This document shows positions 16,474-25,108 of a DNA stretch of 64,000 nucleotides, piece by piece. The translations under genes and the position numbers were made by a program. Positions within the stretch are counted from its first letter, which is position 1. Every line of letters starts with the position of its first letter. Source of the stretch: Olleya namhaensis (GTDB taxonomy: Bacteria; Bacteroidota; Bacteroidia; Flavobacteriales; Flavobacteriaceae); the NCBI RefSeq assembly GCF_900114005.1, contig NZ_FORM01000005.1, forward strand, positions 1-64,000, given 5' to 3'. A model generated the notes under the pieces. That model made no database searches, was not told the DNA's origin, and was given only the letters and a program-made list of their open reading frames with translations.

Positions 16474-17232
16474 ATGATTAAAATAGTTTTGCTTGGCGCA
16501 GGAAATGTGGCCACACACTTATATAAAGTATTTAAAGAAGCTTCTAATATTGAAGTTGTGCAATGGTACAACCGCAACCTAAAAGCTATTGAAATGTACA
16601 AAAACGAAGTAGACATTACCGATGACGTTAATGCGCTAATCGAAGCCGACGTTTATATTATTGCCATAAGCGATGATGCTATCGAGGCGCTAAGTACGTC
16701 TTTACCTTTTGAAAACCGATTGGTTGTACACACCTCTGGAAGTGCCCGTTTATATGACATTGACCAAAAACATTATCGTGGCGTATTTTACCCTTTACAA
16801 ACCTTTAGCAAGGATGTAGATCTAGATTTTACAACAGTCCCTATTTGTATTGAAACCTTAAGAAAAAAAGATTTTAAACTATTAGAAACTATAGGAGAAA
16901 GTTTGGGGTGTAAAACTTTTAAAGTAAATCCTAAACAGCGTCCTGCATTGCATCTAGCTGCAGTATTTGTTAATAATTTTACGAATCAAATTTATAGAAT
17001 AGCACACGAAATTACAGAAAAACAAGGTGCCGAATTTGATATATTAAAACCATTGATTGCTGAAACTGCTAGAAAAGTGCAAGAAGTATCGCCTTATTTA
17101 GCGCAAACAGGACCTGCAAAACGAAACGATAAAAAAACAATAAAAAGACATTTAAAATTATTAGATAATCCACATCACGAAGACGTGTATAATCTAATGA
17201 CAGAATCTATAAAAAAGACACATGGACGATAA
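16474..17232 (+). CDS. Rossmann-like protein with DUF2520 domain
   Basis: A 252-residue protein. The N-terminal Rossmann fold has the nucleotide-binding motif GAGNVATHL (residues 8-16) and a beta-alpha unit ending VYIIAISDDAI (about 60-70). The C-terminal DUF2520 helical domain (about 120-245) includes LHLAAVFVNNFTNQIY, typical of 6-phosphogluconate-dehydrogenase-like dimerisation domains. It is probably an NAD(P)-dependent oxidoreductase with an unknown substrate. The last 11 nt overlap the start of the KdsC-like phosphatase, so the two are co-translated. It is the first gene of the run to Maf at 19601. Confidence 0.88.
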   Translation: MIKIVLLGAGNVATHLYKVFKEASNIEVVQWYNRNLKAIEMYKNEVDITDDVNALIEADVYIIAISDDAIEALSTSLPFENRLVVHTSGSARLYDIDQKHYRGVFYPLQTFSKDVDLDFTTVPICIETLRKKDFKLLETIGESLGCKTFKVNPKQRPALHLAAVFVNNFTNQIYRIAHEITEKQGAEFDILKPLIAETARKVQEVSPYLAQTGPAKRNDKKTIKRHLKLLDNPHHEDVYNLMTESIKKTHGR

Positions 17233-17752
17233 AAGCTATAAAGAATATTTACACCAAGTAACAACATTTATTTTTGATGTAGATGGTGTATTAACAAACG
17301 GAATGATTACCATTACCTCTTCAGGAGAAATGATAAGACACATGAATGTCAAGGATGGTTATGCTATGAAACAAGCGTTAAATCATGGCTACAATGTTTG
17401 TATTATCTCAGGTGGTACAAACGAAGGTGTTCGTACTAGATTAAACCATTTAGGTATTAAAGACGTGTATTTAGGTGCACATCAAAAAGTAGTGCAATTT
17501 GAAGAGTATTTAAACAACAATCAAATTAAAGCAGAAAACGTTTTATATATGGGTGATGACATCCCTGACGTACCTGTTTTAAAATTAGTTGGTGTCTCTA
17601 GCTGCCCACAAGACGCTGTACCAGAAGTTAAACGTGTCTCTAAGTACATATCGCACAAATTAGGCGGAGAAGGTTGTGTACGTGACGTCATTGAGCAAGT
17701 TATGAAAGTACAAAACAAATGGGATAGCGATTTTGACGCGCAAACATTTTAA
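17222..17752 (+). CDS. kdsC: HAD-family phosphatase, KdsC-like
   Basis: A 176-residue HAD phosphatase. Motif I DVDGVLTNG is at residues 19-27, the SGG of motif II at about 60-62, a conserved Lys-containing motif III near 88, and motif IV MGDDIPD at about 110-116. The C1-cap-less form and length fit KDO-8-phosphate phosphatase, which makes KDO for lipopolysaccharide. Other small HADs of the same type act on different sugars, so the substrate is inferred. It overlaps the DUF2520 gene by 11 nt. Confidence 0.85.
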   Translation: MDDKSYKEYLHQVTTFIFDVDGVLTNGMITITSSGEMIRHMNVKDGYAMKQALNHGYNVCIISGGTNEGVRTRLNHLGIKDVYLGAHQKVVQFEEYLNNNQIKAENVLYMGDDIPDVPVLKLVGVSSCPQDAVPEVKRVSKYISHKLGGEGCVRDVIEQVMKVQNKWDSDFDAQTF

Positions 17753-17761
17753 TATTATTTT

Positions 17762-18073
17762 TTGAGTCGTTCAAACAGAAGACATAACACAGGTTTTGGT
17801 TACATTGGTTCAGGCAACCATGCTTCGGTTTTTAACCGGAAACCAAAAGCTGTGTTTTCTCATTTAAAAACGCAACTAAATACAGAAAGTCAAAAACAAT
17901 TTAAAACCGATTTTAAAACAACATCACTTTCTGATTTAGAAAAGCAAAAAATCAAAAACAAAATTAGAAAACAAGCTAAACAAAACACTAAAATTGTGGT
18001 TGTTCTGACAGTATTCTTCTTAATTTTGATTAGCCTTTTAGCCATTAAAATACTAGAAGGACTATTATCTTAA
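17762..18073 (+). CDS. Small protein with C-terminal membrane anchor
   Basis: A 103-residue protein starting at TTG 17762; no in-frame ATG is available. The N-terminal part (MSRSNRRHNTGFGYIGSG) is rich in Gly, Asn and Arg. A basic region (residues 58-75) leads to one membrane helix (residues 77-98). Topology would place the soluble part in the cytoplasm. It lies between kdsC and the UbiA gene with small gaps, as part of the same operon. Function unknown. Confidence 0.65.
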   Translation: MSRSNRRHNTGFGYIGSGNHASVFNRKPKAVFSHLKTQLNTESQKQFKTDFKTTSLSDLEKQKIKNKIRKQAKQNTKIVVVLTVFFLILISLLAIKILEGLLS

Positions 18074-18093
18074 ACAACCTGATACTTTACATT

Positions 18094-19005
18094 TTGAAAC
18101 TACTTCAACTTATTCGTTTTAAAAACTTATTACTAATTGCATTAGTGCAATTTTTAATTAAATATGCCATGTTTCCGGCTTTTGGTGTTAGTACAACATT
18201 AACCCTTTTTAAATTTATTTTATTAGTAATAGCCACACTTTGTATTGCTGCTGGAGGGTATATAATCAATGATATTTTTGATGTCCAAGCGGACGCCATT
18301 AACAAACCACACAAACTAATAATTGGCAAATACATCCCAGAAGACAAAGCCTATATTTATTATATGGTATTTACTATAACAGGAGTTGTTTTAGGCTTCT
18401 ATTTGTCGCATGTTATTGACAGAAGCACCTTTTTTGCCATCTTTGTTATAATAGCTGCATTATTATATATTTACGCCTCTTTTTTACAACAAATTGTATT
18501 AGTGGGTAACATTATTATTAGCCTACTAGTAGGATTAAGCCTAATTATAGTTGGGGTTTTCGAGTTACTTCCTGCTATTAACATACAAAATCAGTTTATT
18601 CAATCCTCTATGTTTGAGGTGCTTTTTGATTATGCGGTGTTTGCTTTTATTATATCTCTTATCAGAGAAATAGTAAAAGACATACAAGATATTGATGGCG
18701 ATTATAAAATGGATTTTAAAACCTTACCTTTAGTCATAGGTACAACACGTGCAAAATATGTCGCTTTTGGTTTAACAATTGCATTAATTGCTATTTTAAC
18801 GTATTACATAACCACCTATTTATACATGAGAGAGGTTGCTGTAATCTATTTTTTAATAGCAGTAATTGGTCCATTAATTTATATTACAATCAAATTATTT
18901 ACAGCAGAAACTAAAGCACATTTTAAAACCATAAGTAATTTACTAAAACTAGTAATGCTTACTGGAATGCTATCCATGGTTGTTTACTTATTTATACTAA
19001 AGTAA
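18094..19005 (+). CDS. UbiA-family prenyltransferase (geranylgeranylglycerol-phosphate geranylgeranyltransferase-like)
   Basis: A 303-residue integral membrane protein with a TTG start and about eight or nine helices. Both Asp-rich prenyl-diphosphate motifs are present: NDIFDVQADAINKPHK (residues about 57-72) and DIQDIDGDYKMDFKTLP (about 199-215). This matches the UbiA superfamily that transfers a prenyl chain to an aromatic or polyol-phosphate acceptor. Flavobacterial members are usually named after the archaeal ether-lipid enzyme, but the acceptor here is not known. It lies 2 bp upstream of maf. Confidence 0.88.
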   Translation: MKLLQLIRFKNLLLIALVQFLIKYAMFPAFGVSTTLTLFKFILLVIATLCIAAGGYIINDIFDVQADAINKPHKLIIGKYIPEDKAYIYYMVFTITGVVLGFYLSHVIDRSTFFAIFVIIAALLYIYASFLQQIVLVGNIIISLLVGLSLIIVGVFELLPAINIQNQFIQSSMFEVLFDYAVFAFIISLIREIVKDIQDIDGDYKMDFKTLPLVIGTTRAKYVAFGLTIALIAILTYYITTYLYMREVAVIYFLIAVIGPLIYITIKLFTAETKAHFKTISNLLKLVMLTGMLSMVVYLFILK

Positions 19006-19007
19006 TT

Positions 19008-19601
19008 ATGTTAAAAGAAAAACTAAAAGATAGACACATTATATTAGCTTCAGGATCTCCAAGAAGACAACAATTTTTTAGGGATTTAGGCTTAGATTTT
19101 GAAGTCCGCTTAAAAGACACAAAAGAAGACTATTCAGAACATTTATTACACTACCAAATAAGTGATTATTTAGCCGAATTAAAAGCAATACCTTTTCTTG
19201 AAGAATTAGAAGACAAAGACATACTAGTAACTAGTGACACCATTGTTTGGCACAAAAGCAAAGCATTGGGAAAGCCCGAAAGTAATGATGAGGCTTTTGA
19301 AATGCTTAAATCACTAAGTAACGCAACACATGAGGTAATTACTTCTGTGTGTTTTCACACCAAAAAGTTTCAAAAAACCGTAAATGCTATTACTAAAGTA
19401 ACCTTTAAAGACTTTACTGATGACGAGATTTGGCACTACGTAAAAACCTATGCACCATTGGATAAAGCGGGCGCTTATGGTATTCAGGAATGGATTGGAC
19501 AAATTGGCGTTATTAGCATTGAAGGCTCCTTTTTTAACGTAGTTGGTATGCCAACACATCTTGTTTACGAAACGTTAAATACCATTGCTGAAGAGTTTTA
19601 G
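19008..19601 (+). CDS. maf: Maf-family nucleoside triphosphate pyrophosphatase
   Basis: A 197-residue Maf protein. It has the substrate loop LASGSPRRQQF (residues 14-24), the catalytic Asp region VTSDTIVWH (about 75-83) and the GKPES motif (about 89-93), with YAPLDKAGAYGIQEW near 145-160. Maf proteins hydrolyse non-canonical or modified NTPs (for example dTTP, UTP or m5UTP) to the monophosphate. It follows the prenyltransferase by 2 bp and precedes the lipoprotein gene by 30 bp. Confidence 0.93.
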   Translation: MLKEKLKDRHIILASGSPRRQQFFRDLGLDFEVRLKDTKEDYSEHLLHYQISDYLAELKAIPFLEELEDKDILVTSDTIVWHKSKALGKPESNDEAFEMLKSLSNATHEVITSVCFHTKKFQKTVNAITKVTFKDFTDDEIWHYVKTYAPLDKAGAYGIQEWIGQIGVISIEGSFFNVVGMPTHLVYETLNTIAEEF

Positions 19602-19631
19602 AATTGTACTTTTATAGTTAAATCAATAACT

Positions 19632-20558
19632 ATGACACCCTTAAAACACTCGCTTTTTATATTAGCTACCCTTGCCCTTTTTAGCTGTAACACACAAAAT
19701 AAACAAGATAACAAGGCTATTGCTAAAGTCAAAACGATCAAAGCGGTCAAAACAGTAAACACTATAGCTAGCAAAGCACCTGCCTTTAAGCCTAACAAGC
19801 AATTTAACGACTACTGGTACGCAGGAGAAGCTGAGATAACATCGTACCAATTAGACCAATCTAGATATGGAGAAAACAGAAAAGGAACGGCTGTTTTAGT
19901 CTTTGTTACAGAACCTTTTCTAGCAGACACACAAGTTAAAGCGGACCAAAACAATCCCACAAATGTTAATGTTTTAAAGCTAAATAGCACCAAAAAGTTC
20001 AATACAGGTATTTATCCATATAGCATTATGCAAAGCACGTTTTACCCGATTGCCAACAATCAGCATGCTATAAAAGTTAGTACTTCTGTCCAAGAATGGT
20101 GCGGACATGTATATACCCAATTAAATAATCGCGAGCAATTTCAAATCACATCGCACTCCTATTTTCAAGGTGAAGCAGACCAAAAATTTAATCTAGACAA
20201 AGCTGTTTTAGAAAATCAAATTTGGACACAACTACGTATTGATCCTAGTAGTTTACCTAAGGATAATTTCGAGATTATACCAAGCTTAGAGTTTACCAGA
20301 TTAACCCATGCACCTTTAAAATCTTATAACGCTTTCGCGGAAAGTAAGCCAGGACAATACACACTTACTATTAAAGATTTAGACCGTCAACTAATAATCA
20401 ACTACAACCCAGAATTCCCTTATCAAATACATAGTTGGGAAGACACACAAAATGGAAAAACCTCTAAAGCCACTAAATTAGCAACATTAAAGACAGCCTA
20501 TTGGAATAAAAAAAGTAATGCAGATTTAGAGTTAAGAAAAACCTTGAAATTGGAATAA
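19632..20558 (+). CDS. Periplasmic lipoprotein, unknown family
   Basis: A 308-residue protein with a lipoprotein signal (residues 1-19, LALFSC with Cys19). A Lys/Val/Ala-rich linker (residues 25-50) leads to a beta-rich domain beginning YWYAGEAEITSYQLDQSRYGE. A conserved-looking SVQEWCGHVY motif is at about 155-164. Fixed Trp and Cys residues suggest a defined fold, but I recognise no named family. It lies at the end of the Maf operon and may be co-transcribed. Confidence 0.75.
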   Translation: MTPLKHSLFILATLALFSCNTQNKQDNKAIAKVKTIKAVKTVNTIASKAPAFKPNKQFNDYWYAGEAEITSYQLDQSRYGENRKGTAVLVFVTEPFLADTQVKADQNNPTNVNVLKLNSTKKFNTGIYPYSIMQSTFYPIANNQHAIKVSTSVQEWCGHVYTQLNNREQFQITSHSYFQGEADQKFNLDKAVLENQIWTQLRIDPSSLPKDNFEIIPSLEFTRLTHAPLKSYNAFAESKPGQYTLTIKDLDRQLIINYNPEFPYQIHSWEDTQNGKTSKATKLATLKTAYWNKKSNADLELRKTLKLE

Positions 20559-20590
20559 AAACTATATTTACAAAATAATTAAAATACCAT

Positions 20591-21121
20591 ATGTTTTTAG
20601 ACCATTTACAATCAGAATTTGGTAGCTCTGCCATTCTGCTACTTGTATTTATTATTATTCGTTCCATTTTAAAAATTTCGATAAAAAAAATTGGCCGTAC
20701 CAGCGGGATCAATGATGCTAGGATTGGATTAATATCGCGCTACACCACGTTTACCTTGCTTCTAATATTTTTACTATTCTTGGCCTATATCCTTGGCGCA
20801 GAATTAGAAAATTTAGCAGTTATATTCTCCTCTGTTTTTGCAGTTATTGGCGTTGGTTTATTTGCAATATGGTCTATCCTGAGCAATATAACATCTGGAA
20901 TAATCATGTTTTTTTCGTTCCCATATAAGGTCGGAGACAAAATAAAAATTCATGATAAAGATGCACCAATAGAAGCTATTATTGAGGATATTAGAGCATT
21001 TCAATTACATTTAAGACAAGATAATGGCGACTTAGTCACCTATCCAAACAACTTAATTCTGCAAAAAGCTGTAACTTTAGTACAAAAGGATGCAATCGAA
21101 GATTTTGGAGACATGCATTAA
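20591..21121 (+). CDS. Small MscS-type mechanosensitive channel
   Basis: A 176-residue protein. It has two or three TM segments (residues about 10-22, 42-66, 75-105), then the MscS pore helix/beta-domain signature SNITSGIIMFFSFPYKVGDKI (about 97-117) and a short beta domain ending TYPNNLILQKAV. It is shorter than E. coli MscS (286) and lacks the C-terminal alpha-beta vestibule. It probably acts in osmotic adjustment. It is followed at 9 bp by corA, so ion and osmotic functions are co-transcribed. Confidence 0.88.
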   Translation: MFLDHLQSEFGSSAILLLVFIIIRSILKISIKKIGRTSGINDARIGLISRYTTFTLLLIFLLFLAYILGAELENLAVIFSSVFAVIGVGLFAIWSILSNITSGIIMFFSFPYKVGDKIKIHDKDAPIEAIIEDIRAFQLHLRQDNGDLVTYPNNLILQKAVTLVQKDAIEDFGDMH

Positions 21122-21130
21122 TTATAGATT

Positions 21131-22210
21131 ATGGCTAAAAAAAAACAAAAAAAACGTACCCAAAATTACAAAAAACAGATAGGACAAGTTCCTGGTGCTT
21201 TAATATATACAGGTAATAAATTAGATAATAAACTACATCTTCATGCTTTTGATTATAGTGATGAGGAGTATAAAGAAGCTGATCTACCAACAGTAGAAGA
21301 TGCTTTTAATTTTAAAGATTCTGAAACCGTTACTTGGTTTAACCTTAATGGTCTAAATTTTATTGACCAAATCGAAAAAATTGGGCAACATTATAACTTA
21401 CACCCGTTAATTTTAGAAGACATTGTAAACACATCTCAACGCCCTAAAATAGACGAGTACAATGACTACTTTTTTATCGTTTTAAAAATGATGTATTATG
21501 ACGAGTCAGAAACTATTGTCTCTGAGCAAGTCAGCATGGTAATGGGTAAAAATTACGTCTTGACTTTTCAAGAAGCCGAAGGTGATGTTTTTGATGGTTT
21601 AAGAGAGCGTATTCGTCATAAAAAAGGACGTATTCGTGGTGAAGGATCTGATTATCTATTATACGCATTAATAGATGCTATAGTAGATCATTACTACGCT
21701 ATTATCGAAACCATGGGGAACAAAATCGAAGATTTAGAGGACGAATTGTTTACCGGTTTAACACAAGAAGAAATCTCGCAACAAATACAAAATTTAAAGC
21801 GAGAAATACTAAAAATTAGACGTGCTATTTTTCCGCTTCGCGAAATTATTAATAGATTAGAAAAAAGCGAAGGAAGTCTTATTGACGAAAAAACAACACA
21901 CTATTTTAGAGATGTCTATGACCATGTTATTCAGGTCACAGAAAATATTGATATTTACCGCGAAATGATTTGGAGTTTAATGGATATGTACATGACTACC
22001 ATTAGTAATAAAATGAACGAGGTCATGAAAGTATTAACCATAATGGCTACTATTTTTATTCCATTAACCTTTATAGCAGGTGTTTATGGTATGAATTTTA
22101 AAAACATGCCAGAATTAGACTCTCAAGATGGGTATTACATTGTCTGGGCTGTTATGATTGTTATTTTTATAGGAATGATAGTCTATTTTAAACGCAAAAA
22201 GTGGTTATAA
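21131..22210 (+). CDS. corA: CorA-type magnesium/cobalt transporter
   Basis: A 359-residue CorA protein. A basic N-terminus is followed by a large cytoplasmic alpha/beta domain and a long stalk helix. Two C-terminal TM helices end the protein, with the signature YGMNFKNMPE (residues about 319-328) at the end of TM1. It would form a pentameric Mg2+ channel in the inner membrane. It is preceded by the MscS gene and ended by the hairpin 22251-22277. Confidence 0.94.
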   Translation: MAKKKQKKRTQNYKKQIGQVPGALIYTGNKLDNKLHLHAFDYSDEEYKEADLPTVEDAFNFKDSETVTWFNLNGLNFIDQIEKIGQHYNLHPLILEDIVNTSQRPKIDEYNDYFFIVLKMMYYDESETIVSEQVSMVMGKNYVLTFQEAEGDVFDGLRERIRHKKGRIRGEGSDYLLYALIDAIVDHYYAIIETMGNKIEDLEDELFTGLTQEEISQQIQNLKREILKIRRAIFPLREIINRLEKSEGSLIDEKTTHYFRDVYDHVIQVTENIDIYREMIWSLMDMYMTTISNKMNEVMKVLTIMATIFIPLTFIAGVYGMNFKNMPELDSQDGYYIVWAVMIVIFIGMIVYFKRKKWL

Positions 22211-22250
22211 AGTAATAAGACATCAAATAAATATTATAATATAAAACTAT

Positions 22251-22277
22251 CCCCTTTAGATCTTAGATTTAAAGGGG
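22251..22277 (+). terminator. Hairpin terminator after corA
   Basis: CCCCTTTA (22251-22258) pairs with TAAAGGGG (22270-22277), followed by TATTTTATTT. The rest of the gap to 22468 holds a C/T-rich stretch (22348-22375) and the promoter of the next gene. Confidence 0.75.
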
Positions 22278-22360
22278 TATTTTATTTCCAATCGGCACCT
22301 TTACTATTTTTATTTATAGATTACTGTTTTATAGAACCTGTTTTCTCTAACCCCTTACCC

Positions 22361-22375
22361 CTTTTGCCTTTTGCC
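22361..22375 (+). repeat. CTTTTGCCTTTTGCC repeat, copy 1
   Basis: An identical 15-nt sequence recurs at 27596-27610. Both copies lie downstream of an operon terminator, inside a longer C/T-rich stretch. Confidence 0.5.
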
Positions 22376-22432
22376 AACTGTTAATTTAAGTTAAAGAAAA
22401 CTAAAAATACAATAATCACTACATGACTTGTT

Positions 22433-22440
22433 TATATTTG
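22433..22440 (+). promoter_or_regulatory. TAnnTTTG element for PIG-L operon
   Basis: TATATTTG, 28 bp before the ATG at 22469. No good -33 TTG at the expected spacing. Confidence 0.6.
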
Positions 22441-22468
22441 AAACACTATCAAATTATTATATACAACC

Positions 22469-24997
22469 ATGCAAAAATTATTGGCTTCGCTCCTATTATT
22501 ACTGTGCTTTTCATTGTCTACGCAAGCACAACAACCAGAAAAACTAAATGCCTCAGAAATACACCAAGCGGTTAAAAAACTAAACTTTTTAGGTTCGGTT
22601 TTATACTTAGCAGCGCATCCTGATGACGAAAACACAAGATTAATATCTTATATGTCAAACCATGTAAAAGCACGTACAGCTTACCTATCTTTAACAAGAG
22701 GTGATGGAGGACAAAACTTAATAGGACCAGAAATCAGAGAATTATTAGGTGTTATACGTACGCAAGAATTGCTAGCTGCAAGACGCACAGATGGTGGAGA
22801 ACAACGCTTTACTAGAGCTAACGATTTTGGTTACTCAAAACATCCAGACGAAACTCTTGCCATTTGGAATAAAAACGAAGTCCTTAGCGATGTTGTTTTA
22901 GCCATTAGACAATTTAAGCCAGATATAATTATCAATAGATTTGACCACAGAAGCCCAGGAACAACACATGGTCACCATACAAGTTCTGCAATGTTAAGTG
23001 TGGAAGCTTTTGATTTAGCAAACGATAAAAACGCCTACCCTGATCAAGTTAAGCAATACGGAACTTGGCAACCACAACGCGAATTTTTTAATACCTCTTG
23101 GTGGTTTTATGGTAGCCAAGAAAAATTTGACGAAGCAGACAAAACCAATCTTCTAAATTTTGATATTGGTGTGTATTATCCATCTTTAGGATTATCAAAC
23201 AACGAAATCGCGTCACTTGCCAGTAGTCAGCATTTATGTCAAGGTTTTGGACGTTTATCTCAAAGAGGTAGCCAAACAGAATATATCGAATTAATTAAAG
23301 GAGATTTACCAAAAGACAAATCCAATATTTTTGATGGTATTAATACGACTTGGACAAGAGTTACAGGAGGAGAAAAAATTGAAGCTATTTTAAAAACTGT
23401 TGAAACTAACTTTAATTTTGAAAATCCGGCCTCACATTTAGACCAATTATTACAAGCCAGACAATTAATTGAAGGTATTGATAGCCCACAATGGAAAACT
23501 CAAAAATTAAAAGAAATTAATAAAATAATTGAAGCGTGTGCTGGTTTATACCTAGAAGCATCGGCAAGCACACCCAATAGTGCAACAGGTCAAGTTATTG
23601 ATGTAAATATTGAAGCCTTAAATAGAAGCGCAGCTGTTATTACACTAGAAAGCTACACCATTTCAAACAACAATAAAAAAAACAATTCAGCATTACTTTT
23701 AACGCCTAACGATAAGCAGGAGTTAAAAAAGCAAATTACAATCGCTTCTAAATTACAACCTACAGCGCCTTACTGGTTAAACAAAAAAGGAAGCTTAGGA
23801 ATGTATAAAGTAGAAGACAAAAACTTAATTGGTAAGCCAGAAACGCCTCGTGCTATTACTATAGATTTTAATCTAAAAATTAATGGTTACCCGTTAACAA
23901 TAACTAAAGATCTGATTTACCGTTATTCAAAACCTGATAAAGGTGAATTATACCGTCCTTTTGAAATTATTCCAGAAGCATCAGCTAAAATAGACCAAAA
24001 AGTAATCATTTTTGAGAATGATCAACAAAAAGACATTCCAGTTACGGTAAAAGCAGGTAAAGATAATTTAGATGGTTATGTCTCTATAGCACATCCAAAA
24101 GGCTGGTCAGTATTTCCTGAAAAGCAAAAATTTGAAATCGCAAACAAAGGTCAAGAACAAACCTTAATATTTACAGTTATACCTCCAAAAAATCAAAGTG
24201 AAGGATTACTAAGCCCTATGGTTTATGTTGGATCCAACGTTTATACTAAAGAGCTAGTTGAGATAGATTACGAGCATATTCCGTTTCAAACGGTATTACT
24301 ACCAAGCGAAAGCAAAATAGTAAGATTAGACATCCAAAAGCGTGGTGAAAATATCGCTTATATAGAAGGTGCTGGAGATGTTGTTCCAGAAAGTTTAAAA
24401 CAGATAGGATACAACGTTATGGTTTTAAAACCTGAAGAAATCACTGCCGAAAGGTTAAGTGCTTTTGATGCAGTCGTTGTAGGAATTAGAGCGTATAATA
24501 TTGTTGATGCATTAAAATTTAAGCAAGATATTTTATTCGATTTTGTTGAAAAAGGAGGAAATATGATTGTACAATACAACACTAATCGTCGTTTAAAAAC
24601 AGATCAAATTGCACCGTACGATTTAAAATTATCAAGAGATCGTGTTACGGACGAAAATGCTGAAGTTACATTACTTGCTCCAGAACATGACGTCTTAAAT
24701 TTTCCAAATAAAATAACGCTAAAAGATTTTGAAGGATGGACACAAGAACGTGGTTTATATTTTCCGGACCAATGGGCTCCAGAATTTACCCCTATCTTAT
24801 CTATGCATGATAAAGACGAAACTGCTAAATCTGGAAGTTTATTAGTCGCTAAACATGGAAAAGGACACTACATCTATACAGGTTTAAGCTTTTTTAGAGA
24901 ATTCCCTGCTGGTGTTTCTGGTGCTTACAGATTATTTGCTAATATGTTAAGTATAGGAAAAGAAAATAGTATTAATGATAATGGATTAAAAAACTAA
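22469..24997 (+). CDS. Secreted PIG-L family deacetylase with C-terminal GATase1-like domain
   Basis: An 842-residue protein. A signal peptide (residues 1-20, ending TQAQQ) is followed by a PIG-L/LmbE domain with the zinc motif AAHPDDENTR (about 49-58), RFDHRSPGTTHGHH (about 157-170) holding further metal His, and FGYSKHPDE. Beta-sandwich regions follow, and near the C-terminus (about 640-720) comes an alpha/beta domain like class I glutamine amidotransferases (YNVMVLKPEE, AFDAVVVGIRAYN). It is probably a periplasmic N-acetyl-sugar deacetylase. It leads an operon with a 34-residue membrane protein and a sodium:solute symporter, which suggests that the product is taken up. Confidence 0.85.
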   Translation: MQKLLASLLLLLCFSLSTQAQQPEKLNASEIHQAVKKLNFLGSVLYLAAHPDDENTRLISYMSNHVKARTAYLSLTRGDGGQNLIGPEIRELLGVIRTQELLAARRTDGGEQRFTRANDFGYSKHPDETLAIWNKNEVLSDVVLAIRQFKPDIIINRFDHRSPGTTHGHHTSSAMLSVEAFDLANDKNAYPDQVKQYGTWQPQREFFNTSWWFYGSQEKFDEADKTNLLNFDIGVYYPSLGLSNNEIASLASSQHLCQGFGRLSQRGSQTEYIELIKGDLPKDKSNIFDGINTTWTRVTGGEKIEAILKTVETNFNFENPASHLDQLLQARQLIEGIDSPQWKTQKLKEINKIIEACAGLYLEASASTPNSATGQVIDVNIEALNRSAAVITLESYTISNNNKKNNSALLLTPNDKQELKKQITIASKLQPTAPYWLNKKGSLGMYKVEDKNLIGKPETPRAITIDFNLKINGYPLTITKDLIYRYSKPDKGELYRPFEIIPEASAKIDQKVIIFENDQQKDIPVTVKAGKDNLDGYVSIAHPKGWSVFPEKQKFEIANKGQEQTLIFTVIPPKNQSEGLLSPMVYVGSNVYTKELVEIDYEHIPFQTVLLPSESKIVRLDIQKRGENIAYIEGAGDVVPESLKQIGYNVMVLKPEEITAERLSAFDAVVVGIRAYNIVDALKFKQDILFDFVEKGGNMIVQYNTNRRLKTDQIAPYDLKLSRDRVTDENAEVTLLAPEHDVLNFPNKITLKDFEGWTQERGLYFPDQWAPEFTPILSMHDKDETAKSGSLLVAKHGKGHYIYTGLSFFREFPAGVSGAYRLFANMLSIGKENSINDNGLKN

Positions 24998-25000
24998 ATC

Positions 25001-25105
25001 ATGCAAGACCAACCAAAATACCAATGGAAACCATTATACACAGTGCTTTTAGTAGCAAATGCGTTATATATCGTTGCGTTTTACTTAATCACTAAACTGT
25101 TTTAA
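25001..25105 (+). CDS. 34-residue single-span membrane protein between deacetylase and symporter
   Basis: It encodes 34 residues: MQDQPKYQWKPLYT, then one hydrophobic helix (residues about 13-31) ending KLF. It starts 3 bp after the deacetylase stop and ends 3 bp before the symporter start, so it is embedded in the operon. Some sodium/solute symporters use a small membrane subunit; this could play such a part, though it is shorter than known ones. It is below normal gene-calling length. Confidence 0.7.
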   Translation: MQDQPKYQWKPLYTVLLVANALYIVAFYLITKLF

Positions 25106-25108
25106 ATT

